A DNA stretch of 64,000 bases from Paenibacillus sp. LHD-117 (GCF_030929555.1 NZ_JAVFVT010000035.1:1-64000), one strand, 5' to 3'. Positions 46,033 to 54,747 are shown, counted from the first letter of the stretch. The notes: generated by a model not told the origin, from the sequence alone. Program-made: numbers and translations.

Positions 46033-46787
46033 CAGCTTTCCCCTCCGGCTACGAGACGGTAGAACGCATCCTCCAGCGATCCATTCCGGCCTTCGAATCC
46101 CGCGGCAGATCGGATCGCGTCCAGATTGCCTTGCGCCGCGATGCGGCCTTGATGCATGACGATGAACCGGTCGCAATACGCCTCAACCGTCGATAAAATA
46201 TGCGAGCTCATCAGTATGGCGGCGCCTCCGCGTTTGACCTCGACAAGCCTGTCGAGCAGCGAACGGATGCCGAGCGGGTCGAGGCCAAGAAACGGTTCGT
46301 CGATAATATAGAGCGGCGGAGAGGCGAGCAGCGCGCTCATGATCATGACCTTCTGGCGCATCCCCTTCGACAGATGCGCGGCGAAAGCACCTCTCTTCTT
46401 CCTCATTTGGAATTCGTTCAGCAGCTCTTCCGCTCTTGATTCGTAATCTTCTTCACGTACGCCATAGGCCATGCCGCTTAACCGCAGATGCTCTTCTACC
46501 GTCAGCTCATCGAACAAGACGGGCGATTCCGGCACATAAGCGAAGGCCGAACGGTACTGCTCCGGCGATTGCGCGAGACGTACACCTGCCACCTCCACTT
46601 CCCCTTGCTGGGGAGTCAGCAGCCCCAAAATATGTTTGATCGTCGTGCTTTTGCCCGCTCCGTTCAGACCGATCAAGCCGACCATCTCGCCCGGCCGAAT
46701 ATCGAAGCCGATATCGTGCAGCACCGGCCGCTTCGGGCTGTAGCCCCCGGTCAATCCTTGCACTTGCAGCACTTTCTCCGCGTTCAT
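46032..46787 (-). CDS. ecsA: ABC transporter ATP-binding protein EcsA-like
   Basis: A 251-residue ATPase. Walker A is GLNGAGKST, the signature is LSKGMRQKV and Walker B LYIIDEPFLGLDP. The start MNAEKVLQVQGLTGGYSP matches EcsA proteins; an ATG eight codons upstream (46811) behind AGGGGA is possible. No third gene (ecsC) is present. Confidence 0.88.
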   Translation of the reverse strand: MNAEKVLQVQGLTGGYSPKRPVLHDIGFDIRPGEMVGLIGLNGAGKSTTIKHILGLLTPQQGEVEVAGVRLAQSPEQYRSAFAYVPESPVLFDELTVEEHLRLSGMAYGVREEDYESRAEELLNEFQMRKKRGAFAAHLSKGMRQKVMIMSALLASPPLYIIDEPFLGLDPLGIRSLLDRLVEVKRGGAAILMSSHILSTVEAYCDRFIVMHQGRIAAQGNLDAIRSAAGFEGRNGSLEDAFYRLVAGGES

Positions 46788-46865
46788 GTTTTCGTCACCA
46801 CAGCTTTCCATTATTCCCCTGATTGCACTCTTAACAGCATACCGAAGTTGAACGAAAATTTCAAA

Positions 46866-46919
46866 ACAAAGAAGAGGCTGCCGCCTCCGCATTCAAGCTG
46901 CGGGGGGACAACCTCTTCC
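46866..46919 (-). terminator. Terminator of the SLH protein gene
   Basis: On the minus strand GAAGAGGTTGTCCCCCCGC pairs with GCGGAGGCGGCAGCCTCTTC, imperfectly, followed by TTTGTTTTG. It lies just past the stop of the surface-protein gene. Confidence 0.8.
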
Positions 46920-46957
46920 TATCGGGCTTGGAAATGTCCAAGCGATAATAGCGCCAA

Positions 46958-48277
46958 TTATTTGATCGTGATCGTTTTGACGATGTTGTTCTCGCCTTTC
47001 ACTTCGACGAGCTGGCCAACCTTCAGCAAGGAAACGTCGCCGACAACCGTTACGTTCGCGTCTACGTTGTAGATCAGCGTCGTCGTCGTGTTGTTGGATT
47101 CCGCGCGCGTTACCGTAATGGTAGCGAGCTTCGCTTGGGCGTTGAAGTTCAGCGTGTTCACGATGCCGAGCTCCGTGAACGCCGTCGTTACCGGGGCTTT
47201 CTCCGTTACTTCGATGAACACGACTTTGTTCTGGTACGTACGGATGAACAGCTTGTCGCCGGCTTTCAAGTCGGCAATCGTCGCTTTTTTGTCGTCTCTG
47301 AAGATAAAGACGCTTGGATCGACGGCAAGCGCCAATTCCGTGTTATCCGATTGAACTACAGTAAGCGAACCGTTCGCGGAAGCCTTCAGCGTGCCTTGGA
47401 TGGCGCGAGCGTCGTGGTCCGGCATTTCGCCGTCCGTTCGGTCGAGAAGCGCTGCCAGCTCTGCGCGTGTAACCGGTTGATTCGGACGGAACGTCATGTT
47501 GCCGTGTTTGTCCTTGTAGCCCGTAATGATGCCCTTATCCAGCGCAAGCTTCACGTAGCCCACGGAGCCGGCCGGAATTTGGTTCGCGTCCTTGAAGTCC
47601 AGCTTCGTGTTGTTCAACGCTTTTGCTTCATCTTCCAGCTTAAGCGCTTTGATTAACAGGATCGTCGACCAGAGACGCGTCGCTTTTTCGCCAGGCTTGA
47701 TTTCCGTTTCGGTTTCGGCGAACAGGTCGTTCTCTAGCGCTACCGATACGTAGCCGACTGCCCATGGGTATTTTTTCTCCAGCTTGTCCGCGTCCTTGAA
47801 GTTCAGCTCCGTGTTCATCTCCGCGGAGGATTCCGCTTGCTCGCGCAGACCCATCAGCCTGACAGCAGCCGTCAATGTTTCGATGCGGTTAATGTGCTGA
47901 TCTGGTTTGAACGTGCCGTCTTCATAGCCGGTGAACACGCCTTTGGCCGCGAGACGCATAATGTATTCAAGCGCCCATTGCAGCTGCTCTTCGTCTTTGA
48001 AATTCCATTTTACTTTATATTTGTCGTCGTCGTCGCCCCAGCCTTTGTCCTTGTCCCACTTGTCGTCATTGTCGTCTTCGTCGTCATTGTCGTCATCGTC
48101 GTCGTCGTTGTCGTCATCATCGTTGTCCCACTTATCGTGGTCGCTCCAGCCTTTGTCGCTGTCTCTTCCTTTATCGTAATCGTTCGATTGCGCGAATGCC
48201 GATGTCGCGCCGCTTGCCAGCATCAGAACCGCCGTTGCGGTAATCGCCGTTTTTTTCCATAATGTGTTCTTCGTCAT
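46958..48277 (-). CDS. S-layer-homology domain surface protein
   Basis: A 439-residue secreted protein. A signal peptide (basic TKNTLWKKT, hydrophobic AITATAVLMLASGATSAFA) is followed by an extreme Asp-rich stretch (about residues 30-90, runs of D and DN). Three SLH repeats come next (about 95-300; GVFTGYEDGTFKPDQHINR is typical), which anchor proteins to pyruvylated wall polymer. A C-terminal region of about 150 residues is beta-rich and of unknown function. The Asp tract may bind calcium (inference). Start ATG 48277 is downstream of AAAGGAG. Confidence 0.9.
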   Translation of the reverse strand: MTKNTLWKKTAITATAVLMLASGATSAFAQSNDYDKGRDSDKGWSDHDKWDNDDDDNDDDDDDNDDEDDNDDKWDKDKGWGDDDDKYKVKWNFKDEEQLQWALEYIMRLAAKGVFTGYEDGTFKPDQHINRIETLTAAVRLMGLREQAESSAEMNTELNFKDADKLEKKYPWAVGYVSVALENDLFAETETEIKPGEKATRLWSTILLIKALKLEDEAKALNNTKLDFKDANQIPAGSVGYVKLALDKGIITGYKDKHGNMTFRPNQPVTRAELAALLDRTDGEMPDHDARAIQGTLKASANGSLTVVQSDNTELALAVDPSVFIFRDDKKATIADLKAGDKLFIRTYQNKVVFIEVTEKAPVTTAFTELGIVNTLNFNAQAKLATITVTRAESNNTTTTLIYNVDANVTVVGDVSLLKVGQLVEVKGENNIVKTITIK

Positions 48278-48388
48278 AATAGCCACTCTCCTTTGAACGT
48301 TAGCGGGATGCCGCTTTTATCCTTCGCCCATAAGTTTCGCAAGGGGAAGTTCGTTTTAAGGGGTGGCTATTAAAAAAATTCGATAAAT

Positions 48389-49909
48389 CTATTCTTTTTT
48401 CGCGGAATCGCGTTTCTCTTTCAACCATTTCGGAGCGCCTTTGTTCTTGCCGTCGCGTTTCTTCTGCTCCTTCGCCTGGGCTTTCGACACGGGTTTTGCC
48501 GTTGGTTTTGCGGCCTTGCCGTCAGCTCCGGCTGCAGCGCGTCCCGCTTGCTTGGAGACGGACTTCGCCCCCACTCTGCCAACCCTTGGCCCGCCCGGCT
48601 CGGCCGCGCTTACGCTCGCCGGTTTACTTGCTGCTCCGGCAGTGCCGGCCGGCCGCCGCTCGGCGGACTCGGCTCGTGCTGACGTTCTCGCCTCCGCCCG
48701 CGCTCGGCCAGCCGCTCCTTCCGTGCCGCCGCTTCTGCCGGCACCCGGGCGCGTCGCCTCGCGAAGCTGCTCATCCGACAGCAGCTTGCCGCGGAACATC
48801 GTCCGCTCGCTTAGGTCGATGCCAAGCGTCTTGCGGAATTTATTCACGATAAACAGCTCTTGCGGCGTAACGATCGTAATGACGGTTCCGGGCTTGCCCA
48901 TCCGTCCCGTTCTTCCCGCGCGATGAACGTAATGATCCGCGTCCACCGCGGGATCGAGCTGAAGCACGAGCGGCAGCCCCTCGATATCCAGTCCCCTGGC
49001 CGCGACGTCCGTGGCAAGCAGAAGCTGGCAGGTGCCTTCGCGGAACCGCGCCAACGTCGCCGCGCGCCGCTGTTTGTCGGAATCGCCGTACAAGGTTTCG
49101 ACGGCGAAGCCCTCGTACTTCAGCTTCGCCTCCCAGTTCGCGATCTCGTTCGTATCGTTCAGGAACAGTAGGGCAGAAGCCGGGTTAAGCAAACGGATCA
49201 ACCGTCTGGCCGTATCCGTCTTGTCCCTGCGGTCGCTGACGACGTAGAGGTTGTCGATTGTTTGCGAAACGCGATGCTCCATTGCGAGCTGGAAGCGGAC
49301 CGGATCCTTCATCCAACGTCCTTCGTATCTGGTCATCTGCTCCGGGTACGTCGCGGAGAAAAAAGCCGTCTGGCGATCCTTGCCCATCGCGAATAGAACC
49401 GCCTCGAGTTCCTTCTCCGAGCCGAGCTGGAACGTCTGATCCGCTTCGTCGATGACGACGAAGCGCACCTCATGCAGCTTCAGCTTCTTATTCTTCAGCA
49501 GCTCGTGAATGCGGCCCGGCGTGCCGATAACAAGTTGCGGCCGCAGCTTCAGCTTCTCGACCTGGCGCTTCATCGCCGCTCCTCCGATCAGCTGCTGCAC
49601 GCGGATGCCCAGCGGCTCCGCGTAACGCTCCGCGACCCGGACGATCTGCATCGCAAGCTCCTGAGTCGGCGAGACGACGACCGCTTGAATCGAACCCGAT
49701 TCGGTATTGATCCGCTGCAGCAGAGGCAGCAGGAACGCCAGCGTCTTCCCCGTTCCCGTCTGCGATCGCGCCGATACGTCCTTGCCCGCAAGCAAGGCCG
49801 GTATCGTATCCGCTTGCACGTCGGTAGGCTCCATGAGCCCGTGTCCGATTAAAACCTCCGCTAGCTGCCCATTAAGGCCTATTTCTGTCCATGCATTGCC
49901 GTTTCCCAT
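48389..49909 (-). CDS. DEAD-box RNA helicase
   Basis: A 506-residue DEAD-box helicase. Q-motif region, then Walker A ARSQTGTGKT, VIDEADQT (DEAD), FSATYPE (SAT) and HRAGRTGRMG. The last about 110 residues are Ala/Gly/Arg/Ser/Lys-rich and end in a very basic KKRDGKNKGAPKWLKEKR tail, suited to RNA binding. It may act in ribosome assembly or mRNA decay like Bacillus CshB or YfmL. The exact orthologue is uncertain. Confidence 0.9.
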   Translation of the reverse strand: MGNGNAWTEIGLNGQLAEVLIGHGLMEPTDVQADTIPALLAGKDVSARSQTGTGKTLAFLLPLLQRINTESGSIQAVVVSPTQELAMQIVRVAERYAEPLGIRVQQLIGGAAMKRQVEKLKLRPQLVIGTPGRIHELLKNKKLKLHEVRFVVIDEADQTFQLGSEKELEAVLFAMGKDRQTAFFSATYPEQMTRYEGRWMKDPVRFQLAMEHRVSQTIDNLYVVSDRRDKTDTARRLIRLLNPASALLFLNDTNEIANWEAKLKYEGFAVETLYGDSDKQRRAATLARFREGTCQLLLATDVAARGLDIEGLPLVLQLDPAVDADHYVHRAGRTGRMGKPGTVITIVTPQELFIVNKFRKTLGIDLSERTMFRGKLLSDEQLREATRPGAGRSGGTEGAAGRARAEARTSARAESAERRPAGTAGAASKPASVSAAEPGGPRVGRVGAKSVSKQAGRAAAGADGKAAKPTAKPVSKAQAKEQKKRDGKNKGAPKWLKEKRDSAKKE

Positions 49910-49934
49910 AGATAACCCCTCTTAATCGCTACGT

Positions 49935-50708
49935 TTATTTTCGATTAAACAATCCGCCGAACAGCCGGTCCGCCACGCGCGGGAACAACCCGTACAGCTT
50001 AATGCCAAGCGATGCCGCATGCGGCAAGTCAAGCTCGGATTTCTTCCGTTCCATGACGCGGACGATCGCATTCGCCACGTATTCCGGCTTCATCATAAAC
50101 CAACCGACGTTTTTTGCGTACGAGCCCGTCGGATCCGCGATGGCAAAAAACTCGGTGTCGATCGGTCCCGGATTAATTGCGGATACGCGGATGCCTTGGC
50201 CTCTAAGCTCCATCCGAAGCGAGTTCGTGAAGCCGAGGACGGCATGTTTGGTCGCGGTGTAACTCGTCGACTTTGCCGAACCGATCTTGCCCGCCATCGA
50301 AGCCACGTTCACGATATGCCCGCCGCCTTGCTTCAGCATGTACGGAAGGACGGCTTTCGTGCAACGCACGATCCCCATATAGTTCGTGTCCATCATCGCT
50401 TCGAATTGCTCTACCGGCATGTCCGCGAACGTCTCGAACTGTCCGTAACCGGCATTATTTAATAAGATGTCGATTCGGCCGTATTGCTGGATAACTTTGC
50501 GAACGACCGCCTCTACCTGCCTCATGTCGGTTACGTCCATAACATAATAAGAACAATTGCGGCCGATCGCCGCAGCTTGTTTCGCAAGCCGGGCTTCATT
50601 CCTCCCCGTCAGCACCGGCACGGCTCCGCGCTTGGCCAGCAGCGCCGCCGTCAGCGCGCCTATGCCGCTTGAGGCACCGGAAATCAGCACCACTTTCCCG
50701 TTCAACAT
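49935..50708 (-). CDS. Short-chain dehydrogenase/reductase
   Basis: A 257-residue classical SDR enzyme. The cofactor motif is GASSGIGALTA, then NNAG, and the catalytic YTATKHA (YxxxK) with the upstream serine. Family members reduce or oxidise alcohols, sugars or lipids with NAD(P); no substrate can be given. A RRGAVPVLTGRN segment after the second strand suggests NADP preference (inference). It lies upstream of the DEAD-box gene on the same strand (25 bp). Confidence 0.88.
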   Translation of the reverse strand: MLNGKVVLISGASSGIGALTAALLAKRGAVPVLTGRNEARLAKQAAAIGRNCSYYVMDVTDMRQVEAVVRKVIQQYGRIDILLNNAGYGQFETFADMPVEQFEAMMDTNYMGIVRCTKAVLPYMLKQGGGHIVNVASMAGKIGSAKSTSYTATKHAVLGFTNSLRMELRGQGIRVSAINPGPIDTEFFAIADPTGSYAKNVGWFMMKPEYVANAIVRVMERKKSELDLPHAASLGIKLYGLFPRVADRLFGGLFNRK

Positions 50709-50768
50709 GTCTCATCACCTTTTCGAACACGCGTTATCTGTAAGTTTACTGCACTCTTCCCGGGGAAG

Positions 50769-50794
50769 CAAAAAAAGCTCCCGCAGGAGCTTTC
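50769..50794 (-). terminator. Terminator of the cheX-like gene
   Basis: On the minus strand AAAGCTCC-N3-GGAGCTTT (50793-50775) is followed by a further four T residues. It is just past the CheX-like stop codon. Confidence 0.88.
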
Positions 50795-50800
50795 TTCCGC

Positions 50801-51262
50801 TTACGAAGCAATTAGGACTTGAATGTCGAGCTCGCCGATGCCATCCATAATAAGCGGAATCGTCAACGCTTGCTTCGCGCTGAACCCCGCGGATTGCGCG
50901 GAATGAATGACCTTCGGCGGAGTGATGTCGACCTTCACTCCTTGATTGTATAACATGGTGCTGGCATTGCCGCTGATCATGTTGCCTAGTTCGGAAATGG
51001 CGCTTCGGGAAATTTCGTCAATCTCGGAGATGACGAATCCTCCCATCATCGCGGATACCATCCGAAGTGCTACCTGTTCGCTTAGTCCGAATACAATATC
51101 ACCGTTCATCTGTCCGTTGAGGCCGATCTGAATCCATATGTAATTCTCAACAAACTTAATGTCCTTGAGCCCTAGCTGTCCTGTCGCAGGCCGTATTTGA
51201 ACGACTTGCTCAATTACGATTTTTGCAGATTCAAGAAACGGGTTTATATACTCTGCCTTCAT
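50801..51262 (-). CDS. cheX: CheX-like chemotaxis phosphatase
   Basis: A 153-residue protein of the CheC/CheX family, phosphatases for the response regulator CheY-P. The signature ELGNMISGNA contains the conserved Glu and Asn of the active site. The single signature fits the CheX subtype. No other chemotaxis gene is near, as is common for stand-alone cheX in Paenibacillaceae. Start ATG 51262 is preceded by GGAG with a long spacer (12 bases), so the exact start is uncertain. Confidence 0.83.
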   Translation of the reverse strand: MKAEYINPFLESAKIVIEQVVQIRPATGQLGLKDIKFVENYIWIQIGLNGQMNGDIVFGLSEQVALRMVSAMMGGFVISEIDEISRSAISELGNMISGNASTMLYNQGVKVDITPPKVIHSAQSAGFSAKQALTIPLIMDGIGELDIQVLIAS

Positions 51263-51393
51263 AACGAGGAAGCGCTCCTTTTTTCTCGACAAAATTCGCA
51301 ATTTGTCTATTTGACAACTATTATACTCGAATCACTAGGACAAGTATACTAGGAATGACGCATATCCTCCTTTGGTCCTAGTTCAATGTTCGG

Positions 51394-52392
51394 TCATACG
51401 GCTTTGCTGCCGCTCTTCCGACGGTAGCGGATTCGCATGAGGCGAAGCCGCTCATACCATTGCTCGACCTGACGGCCGGACTTTCCATCTTCCCCTTGGC
51501 CGTAAACCTGTTCAAGTACCGGCTTCAAATAACGGTCGCCCATCGCGGCCATCGCATCCCATATGAGCTGCTGCTCCGATTGCGGCACCTCGCTAAGCTC
51601 CCGGTCGACGAACGGCTCCACGTCGTAGCCTTCCGCCTCCAAATCCTCGATCCGGATCAGAAGCTCGCGACGGGACAAGGACAGATCTTCCTCCAGCTGC
51701 TTCAGCTGACCGCCTTGCTGGAGAACGGTCAGAATTCTTTTCTTCTCTTGCTGGCGATCCATCAGCAGTTTGTACTTGTTCTCCTTTTGTTTATACTGCC
51801 AAGCCGCATAGACATCGGGATCCAATCGGTCCTCTACCCAGTCCAGCGGGAAGGGTGTGCTTCGAGAGGCTTCTGCCGTAACGGCGAGCACGTCCGCTCC
51901 GTAAGAGGCATGTTTCATCTTGCCCCAGCCAGGAATTTGGTTCAATTCCTCTTCCGTTTGCGGGACGAATGCGCTGATCATCCATAACATCCGGTTCGTC
52001 GCGACGAGATAGGCGGACTTCTTCTCTGCGGCCGCCGCTTTCCTGCGCCACTCGCGAAGCGCCTGGAACAGCTCTTGGTCCGCGTTCAGCTCACCATAGC
52101 AGTGCAGCATGGTCATATAGCCGCCGCCTGCGGTACGCGGCCCTTCCAGCATGCCATCGATGACGGGAGCGTAACCGGCACCCATTACTTTGGCGACGCC
52201 GTGCCTGAAGGAAGTAATCATCTCTTCCCAAGAGGTTCCTTCGAACCAAACGGTCGAGCTTTGCCCGCTTTCTTCCTCTTCCTGCCACTCAACGGACCAC
52301 TGCCCCTGGTCTTCTCCGATAAACAGCCGGGCGCTTCCGTTCCCCGCTCCTTCCGCGTGTTTCTCGAACGTGTTCATAAATACGATTTGCAT
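51394..52392 (-). CDS. HRDC-domain protein of unknown function
   Basis: A 332-residue protein with an HRDC nucleic-acid-binding domain near its middle (about 105-180, ALREWRRKAAAAEKKSAYLVATNRMLWMISAFVP and the IPGWGKMK segment). An N-terminal part of about 100 residues and a charged helical C-terminus (QQEKKRILTVLQQGGQLKQLEEDLSLSRRELL) surround it. It lacks helicase motifs, so it is not RecQ; DNA binding is probable. ATG 52392 follows AAAGGTGAG. Confidence 0.75.
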   Translation of the reverse strand: MQIVFMNTFEKHAEGAGNGSARLFIGEDQGQWSVEWQEEEESGQSSTVWFEGTSWEEMITSFRHGVAKVMGAGYAPVIDGMLEGPRTAGGGYMTMLHCYGELNADQELFQALREWRRKAAAAEKKSAYLVATNRMLWMISAFVPQTEEELNQIPGWGKMKHASYGADVLAVTAEASRSTPFPLDWVEDRLDPDVYAAWQYKQKENKYKLLMDRQQEKKRILTVLQQGGQLKQLEEDLSLSRRELLIRIEDLEAEGYDVEPFVDRELSEVPQSEQQLIWDAMAAMGDRYLKPVLEQVYGQGEDGKSGRQVEQWYERLRLMRIRYRRKSGSKAV

Positions 52393-52456
52393 CCTGTCAC
52401 TCACCTTTCGCATTTTGTAATGGTCGCGAATACCGCAAACGACTTCTCTTGTGCAA

Positions 52457-52498
52457 CAAAAAAAGCACCTCTTCCGCCATTCGGCAAAAGAGGTGCTT
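52457..52498 (-). terminator. Terminator-like hairpin upstream of the HRDC gene
   Basis: AAGCACCTCTT (52463-52473) pairs with AAGAGGTGCTT (52488-52498). The minus-strand side ends in TTTTTTT. It lies between divergent genes, so it may end an antisense transcript or shape the HRDC gene leader. Confidence 0.6.
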
Positions 52499-52630
52499 CC
52501 TCGTCGTTCAAGTATTCGATTGGTTACATGCTATCATATCGTTATAACGTTGACAAGCTGAATTTCATGACTCTTCGCGCGAAAGTCATGTATAATAACA
52601 ACAATCAAGCTTGAACAGGAGGTGCTCCAC

Positions 52631-52927
52631 ATGCAATTGCCTAATTACGATTTCCTCTCGGATTCTACAGAAGATACATCAACCCGATTCGTCACCTTCA
52701 TTACGCCAAGCCTGAAGCGGTTCGACCTTGCCGTCTTGACGACGAACCGGTTCTACGGCAAGAAGCTGGTAACGGACTTGCAATTCGGCAAAACGGCCAT
52801 CATCGGCCCCGACGATCTCGAGGAAGAAGGTTATTTGGAATACGCGTTCAAGCTGTCGGAAGAAGAGGCGGAGGAGCTGCGGCAGTTTCTTTATTTTGTC
52901 GTTGGCACGGTGAATTTTACGGATTAA
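52631..52927 (+). CDS. DUF3055 (SAV0927-type) protein
   Basis: A 98-residue acidic cytoplasmic protein starting MQLPNYDFLSDSTEDTSTRFV, matching the DUF3055/SAV0927 family of unknown function found across Bacillales. ATG 52631 is seven bases after AGGAGGTG, the best start. Followed 50 bp later by a small acidic protein gene. Confidence 0.82.
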   Translation: MQLPNYDFLSDSTEDTSTRFVTFITPSLKRFDLAVLTTNRFYGKKLVTDLQFGKTAIIGPDDLEEEGYLEYAFKLSEEEAEELRQFLYFVVGTVNFTD

Positions 52928-52977
52928 TCGGGGCATTCTAAAGCGGTAACGACCACCATCCGGGGAGGAACTTGCCA

Positions 52978-53256
52978 GTGTATCTAGGCGATCATGATGA
53001 CCGTGACTTTAACCCAGACGTATCGACAGCCGAATCGCATCGGAATGACTTATTCGCCGAAGAGTTCCCGGAAGGGCCATACGGCTCGGATCTGATCAGC
53101 GAATCGCTCGGGAAAAGCTCGCCATGGCGCATGAACCAGCACGCGCAAAGCGCGTACGGTTACGAGAACAAGGCTTTGCACGCGGGTCTGGAACGCGATT
53201 ATCCCGGCGAAGACGATTATCGCACGGGGGTTCCAGAGGTACAAGACGAACCGTAA
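52978..53256 (+). CDS. Small acidic hypothetical protein
   Basis: A 92-residue hydrophilic, mostly acidic protein (HDDRDFNPDVSTAESHRND, YPGEDDYRTGVPEVQDEP) that I do not recognise. It has no membrane segment and looks disordered. GTG 52978, about nine bases after GGGGAGG, is the preferred start; TTG 52972 is too close to it. It lies 50 bp after the DUF3055 gene and is followed by a large hairpin. Confidence 0.5.
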   Translation: MYLGDHDDRDFNPDVSTAESHRNDLFAEEFPEGPYGSDLISESLGKSSPWRMNQHAQSAYGYENKALHAGLERDYPGEDDYRTGVPEVQDEP

Positions 53257-53285
53257 TCGCAAGCTAGCCGAACTCCCATAAGCGC

Positions 53286-53340
53286 AAGCAACGCCCAAGG
53301 CGTTAAGCGTGAAAACCGCTTATGCCTTGGGCGTTGCTGT
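53286..53340. terminator. Bidirectional terminator
   Basis: GCAACGCCCAAGGC (53288-53301) and GCCTTGGGCGTTGC (53324-53337) form a 14-bp stem with an inner AAGCG/CGCTT stem. It separates the small acidic protein gene from the convergent metallophosphoesterase. Confidence 0.82.
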
Positions 53341-54099
53341 TTATAAATCGTGAATCGTCACTTCGCTTCGCACCATGAATCTTGCGTTTACGCCGGCTTG
53401 CCCGATGCCTTTCGAAATATAATAAGGACCGCGCTTGCCGTTGTGAAGGCCTTTGTATATGCCTTGCGTCGAGAGTGGGCCTTTCGGTTTGAATGCAAAG
53501 AAAAAAGGAATATTCATCTGTTTGCCGTGAAGATGTCCGGCCATCAAATAGTCGAAGGGACGATCGATCTCCAACACCACGTTCGGGTCGTGCGTAATAA
53601 CGACTACCGGCTCCGGCCCGTTAATCCCTTGGAACGACGCCTTGATGCGGCTATGGCCCGTACTGTAATTGTCGATGCCGACAAGCCTGAAGCCCGGCAG
53701 CTCGACATGGCTGTTCCGCAGAAGCGGAATTCCTCTGGCGCGAAAACGTTCGGTCAGATCGCGAAGGCGGGGAAGCTCGTAATCATGATTGCCGAGCACG
53801 GCGTAAGCCGGCACGCCGGCTGCCTCTATCACCCGCAGATAACGATCCAGCGAAGGCAAATAACTCCTTTTATACGTAAAGTCCCCGGTCAAAAACACAT
53901 AATCCGGTTTCTCCGAGCGAATAACGGCTTCGAGCCTTTGCGGCGTAACACGCAGCCGATCCACGTGAAGATCGCTAACTTGCAAGACCCGTATGCCGAT
54001 GCCGAGCGGCATTCGAACGCGTTCGATCTTCAACCATTGCGTCGGCCAAATAAATGCCAAATAAAACAGCAAGGCCGCGCACAAAACGATGGACAACAT
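53341..54099 (-). CDS. Membrane-anchored metallophosphoesterase
   Basis: A 252-residue calcineurin-like phosphoesterase with an N-terminal hydrophobic anchor (IVLCAALLFYLAFIW). All metal-binding motifs are present: SDLHVD, TGDFTY, GNHDYE, ITHDP and GHLHGK. Close types are YkuE and the UDP-diacylglucosamine-pyrophosphatase-like enzymes, so a lipid or phosphoester substrate is plausible. It follows the divergent PqqD-like gene by 40 bp on the same strand, and may be in the SinR-controlled transcript. ATG 54099 has no good ribosome site; a CTG 18 bases upstream after GGAGGTG is possible. Confidence 0.83.
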   Translation of the reverse strand: MLSIVLCAALLFYLAFIWPTQWLKIERVRMPLGIGIRVLQVSDLHVDRLRVTPQRLEAVIRSEKPDYVFLTGDFTYKRSYLPSLDRYLRVIEAAGVPAYAVLGNHDYELPRLRDLTERFRARGIPLLRNSHVELPGFRLVGIDNYSTGHSRIKASFQGINGPEPVVVITHDPNVVLEIDRPFDYLMAGHLHGKQMNIPFFFAFKPKGPLSTQGIYKGLHNGKRGPYYISKGIGQAGVNARFMVRSEVTIHDL

Positions 54100-54139
54100 G
54101 ATTATCGTTTCTTTCAGAAGCCCCGCACCTCCAATCCCC

Positions 54140-54478
54140 TTAACAGGATAAGCTGAACTGGATGAGACGCTCCTTGGACAGCTTCGCGAGAAAACCGAAT
54201 ACCTCGGTCTCGCATGTCATACGATCAATATCATACTCAAACAACAGCTTGTTGACAACTTCGCCAACGGAGAGCGGTTCCCGGATCAAATCCCATATTC
54301 GGCTTCCGATCTCATTGAATCGATACGATTTCCCTATATCCAGCCGAAGAACGGATAGCGGCTCTCCGAATAAGCCTTCCTCGACGATCTGTTCCTTCTT
54401 CAACCGAATGACATGCAAGTAAGAAGAAAGCGAATAAGGAACTTCACCCGGCATCATGACTTCCGCATGCGTATCCAA
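54140..54478 (-). CDS. PqqD-like (RRE) protein, divergent from lasso B1
   Basis: A protein of about 112 residues. Its C-terminal 60 residues have the PqqD-like RiPP-recognition fold pattern (YRFNEIGSRIWDLIREPLSVGEVVNKLL). The N-terminal part (SSYLHVIRLKKEQIVEEGLFGEP) is extra compared with B1. RRE domains bind leader peptides, so it may help leader recognition, act as a regulator or be a second B1 (unknown). Start uncertain: the frame is open to 54517 inside the operator, and I prefer TTG 54478, six bases after GAGGTG; ATG 54454 is the other choice. Confidence 0.75.
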   Translation of the reverse strand: MDTHAEVMMPGEVPYSLSSYLHVIRLKKEQIVEEGLFGEPLSVLRLDIGKSYRFNEIGSRIWDLIREPLSVGEVVNKLLFEYDIDRMTCETEVFGFLAKLSKERLIQFSLSC

Positions 54479-54509
54479 ATCGAACACCTCGTATCCGAAC
54501 GAATCTATT

Positions 54510-54525
54510 GTTCTCAATAAAGAAC
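54510..54525. promoter_or_regulatory. SinR-type operator, PqqD-like gene
   Basis: GTTCTC-AATA-AAGAAC, one mismatch from a perfect palindrome. It starts nine bases downstream of the predicted minus-strand -10 box and ends about 30 bases before the preferred start codon. Confidence 0.75.
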
Positions 54526-54534
54526 AACATCATG

Positions 54535-54564
54535 ATCTTAACATTCGTTTTCCGCGATTGTCAA
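54535..54564 (-). promoter_or_regulatory. Promoter of the PqqD-like gene
   Basis: Minus strand TTGACA (54564-54559), an 18-base spacer, then TAAGAT (54540-54535). It points toward the PqqD-like gene, immediately upstream of its operator. Confidence 0.65.
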
Positions 54565-54610
54565 TGCGAGCCAGGTTCACCCCGACTTTCGCCCATCCTC
54601 GAATCTGCTG

Positions 54611-54639
54611 TTGACAACCCATTGCGTTGATGATAACCT
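54611..54639 (+). promoter_or_regulatory. Promoter of lasso B1-B2
   Basis: TTGACA (54611-54616), a 17-base spacer and a weak -10 TAACCT (54634-54639). A TACAAT at 54639 has no -35 at proper spacing. The operator at 54648 lies over the start of transcription. Confidence 0.6.
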
Positions 54640-54647
54640 ACAATTAA

Positions 54648-54663
54648 GTTCTTAATAAAGAAC
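54648..54663. promoter_or_regulatory. SinR-type operator 1 of lasso B1-B2
   Basis: GTTCTT-AATA-AAGAAC, perfect half-sites, directly downstream of the predicted B1 promoter. Confidence 0.8.
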
Positions 54664-54710
54664 AACTTTCCTTTTCTGATAGCCATCATAGAACGCAAGA
54701 TTCAGCTTAT

Positions 54711-54727
54711 CCCCTTATATTAAGGGG
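54711..54727. other. Hairpin in the B1 leader
   Basis: CCCCTTA-TAT-TAAGGGG is a perfect 7-bp stem in the untranslated leader, followed by GGATTTTC. It may be an attenuator or an RNA-stability element; the T-run is short. Confidence 0.4.
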
Positions 54728-54747
54728 GATTTTCAGCTGTTTCATCC

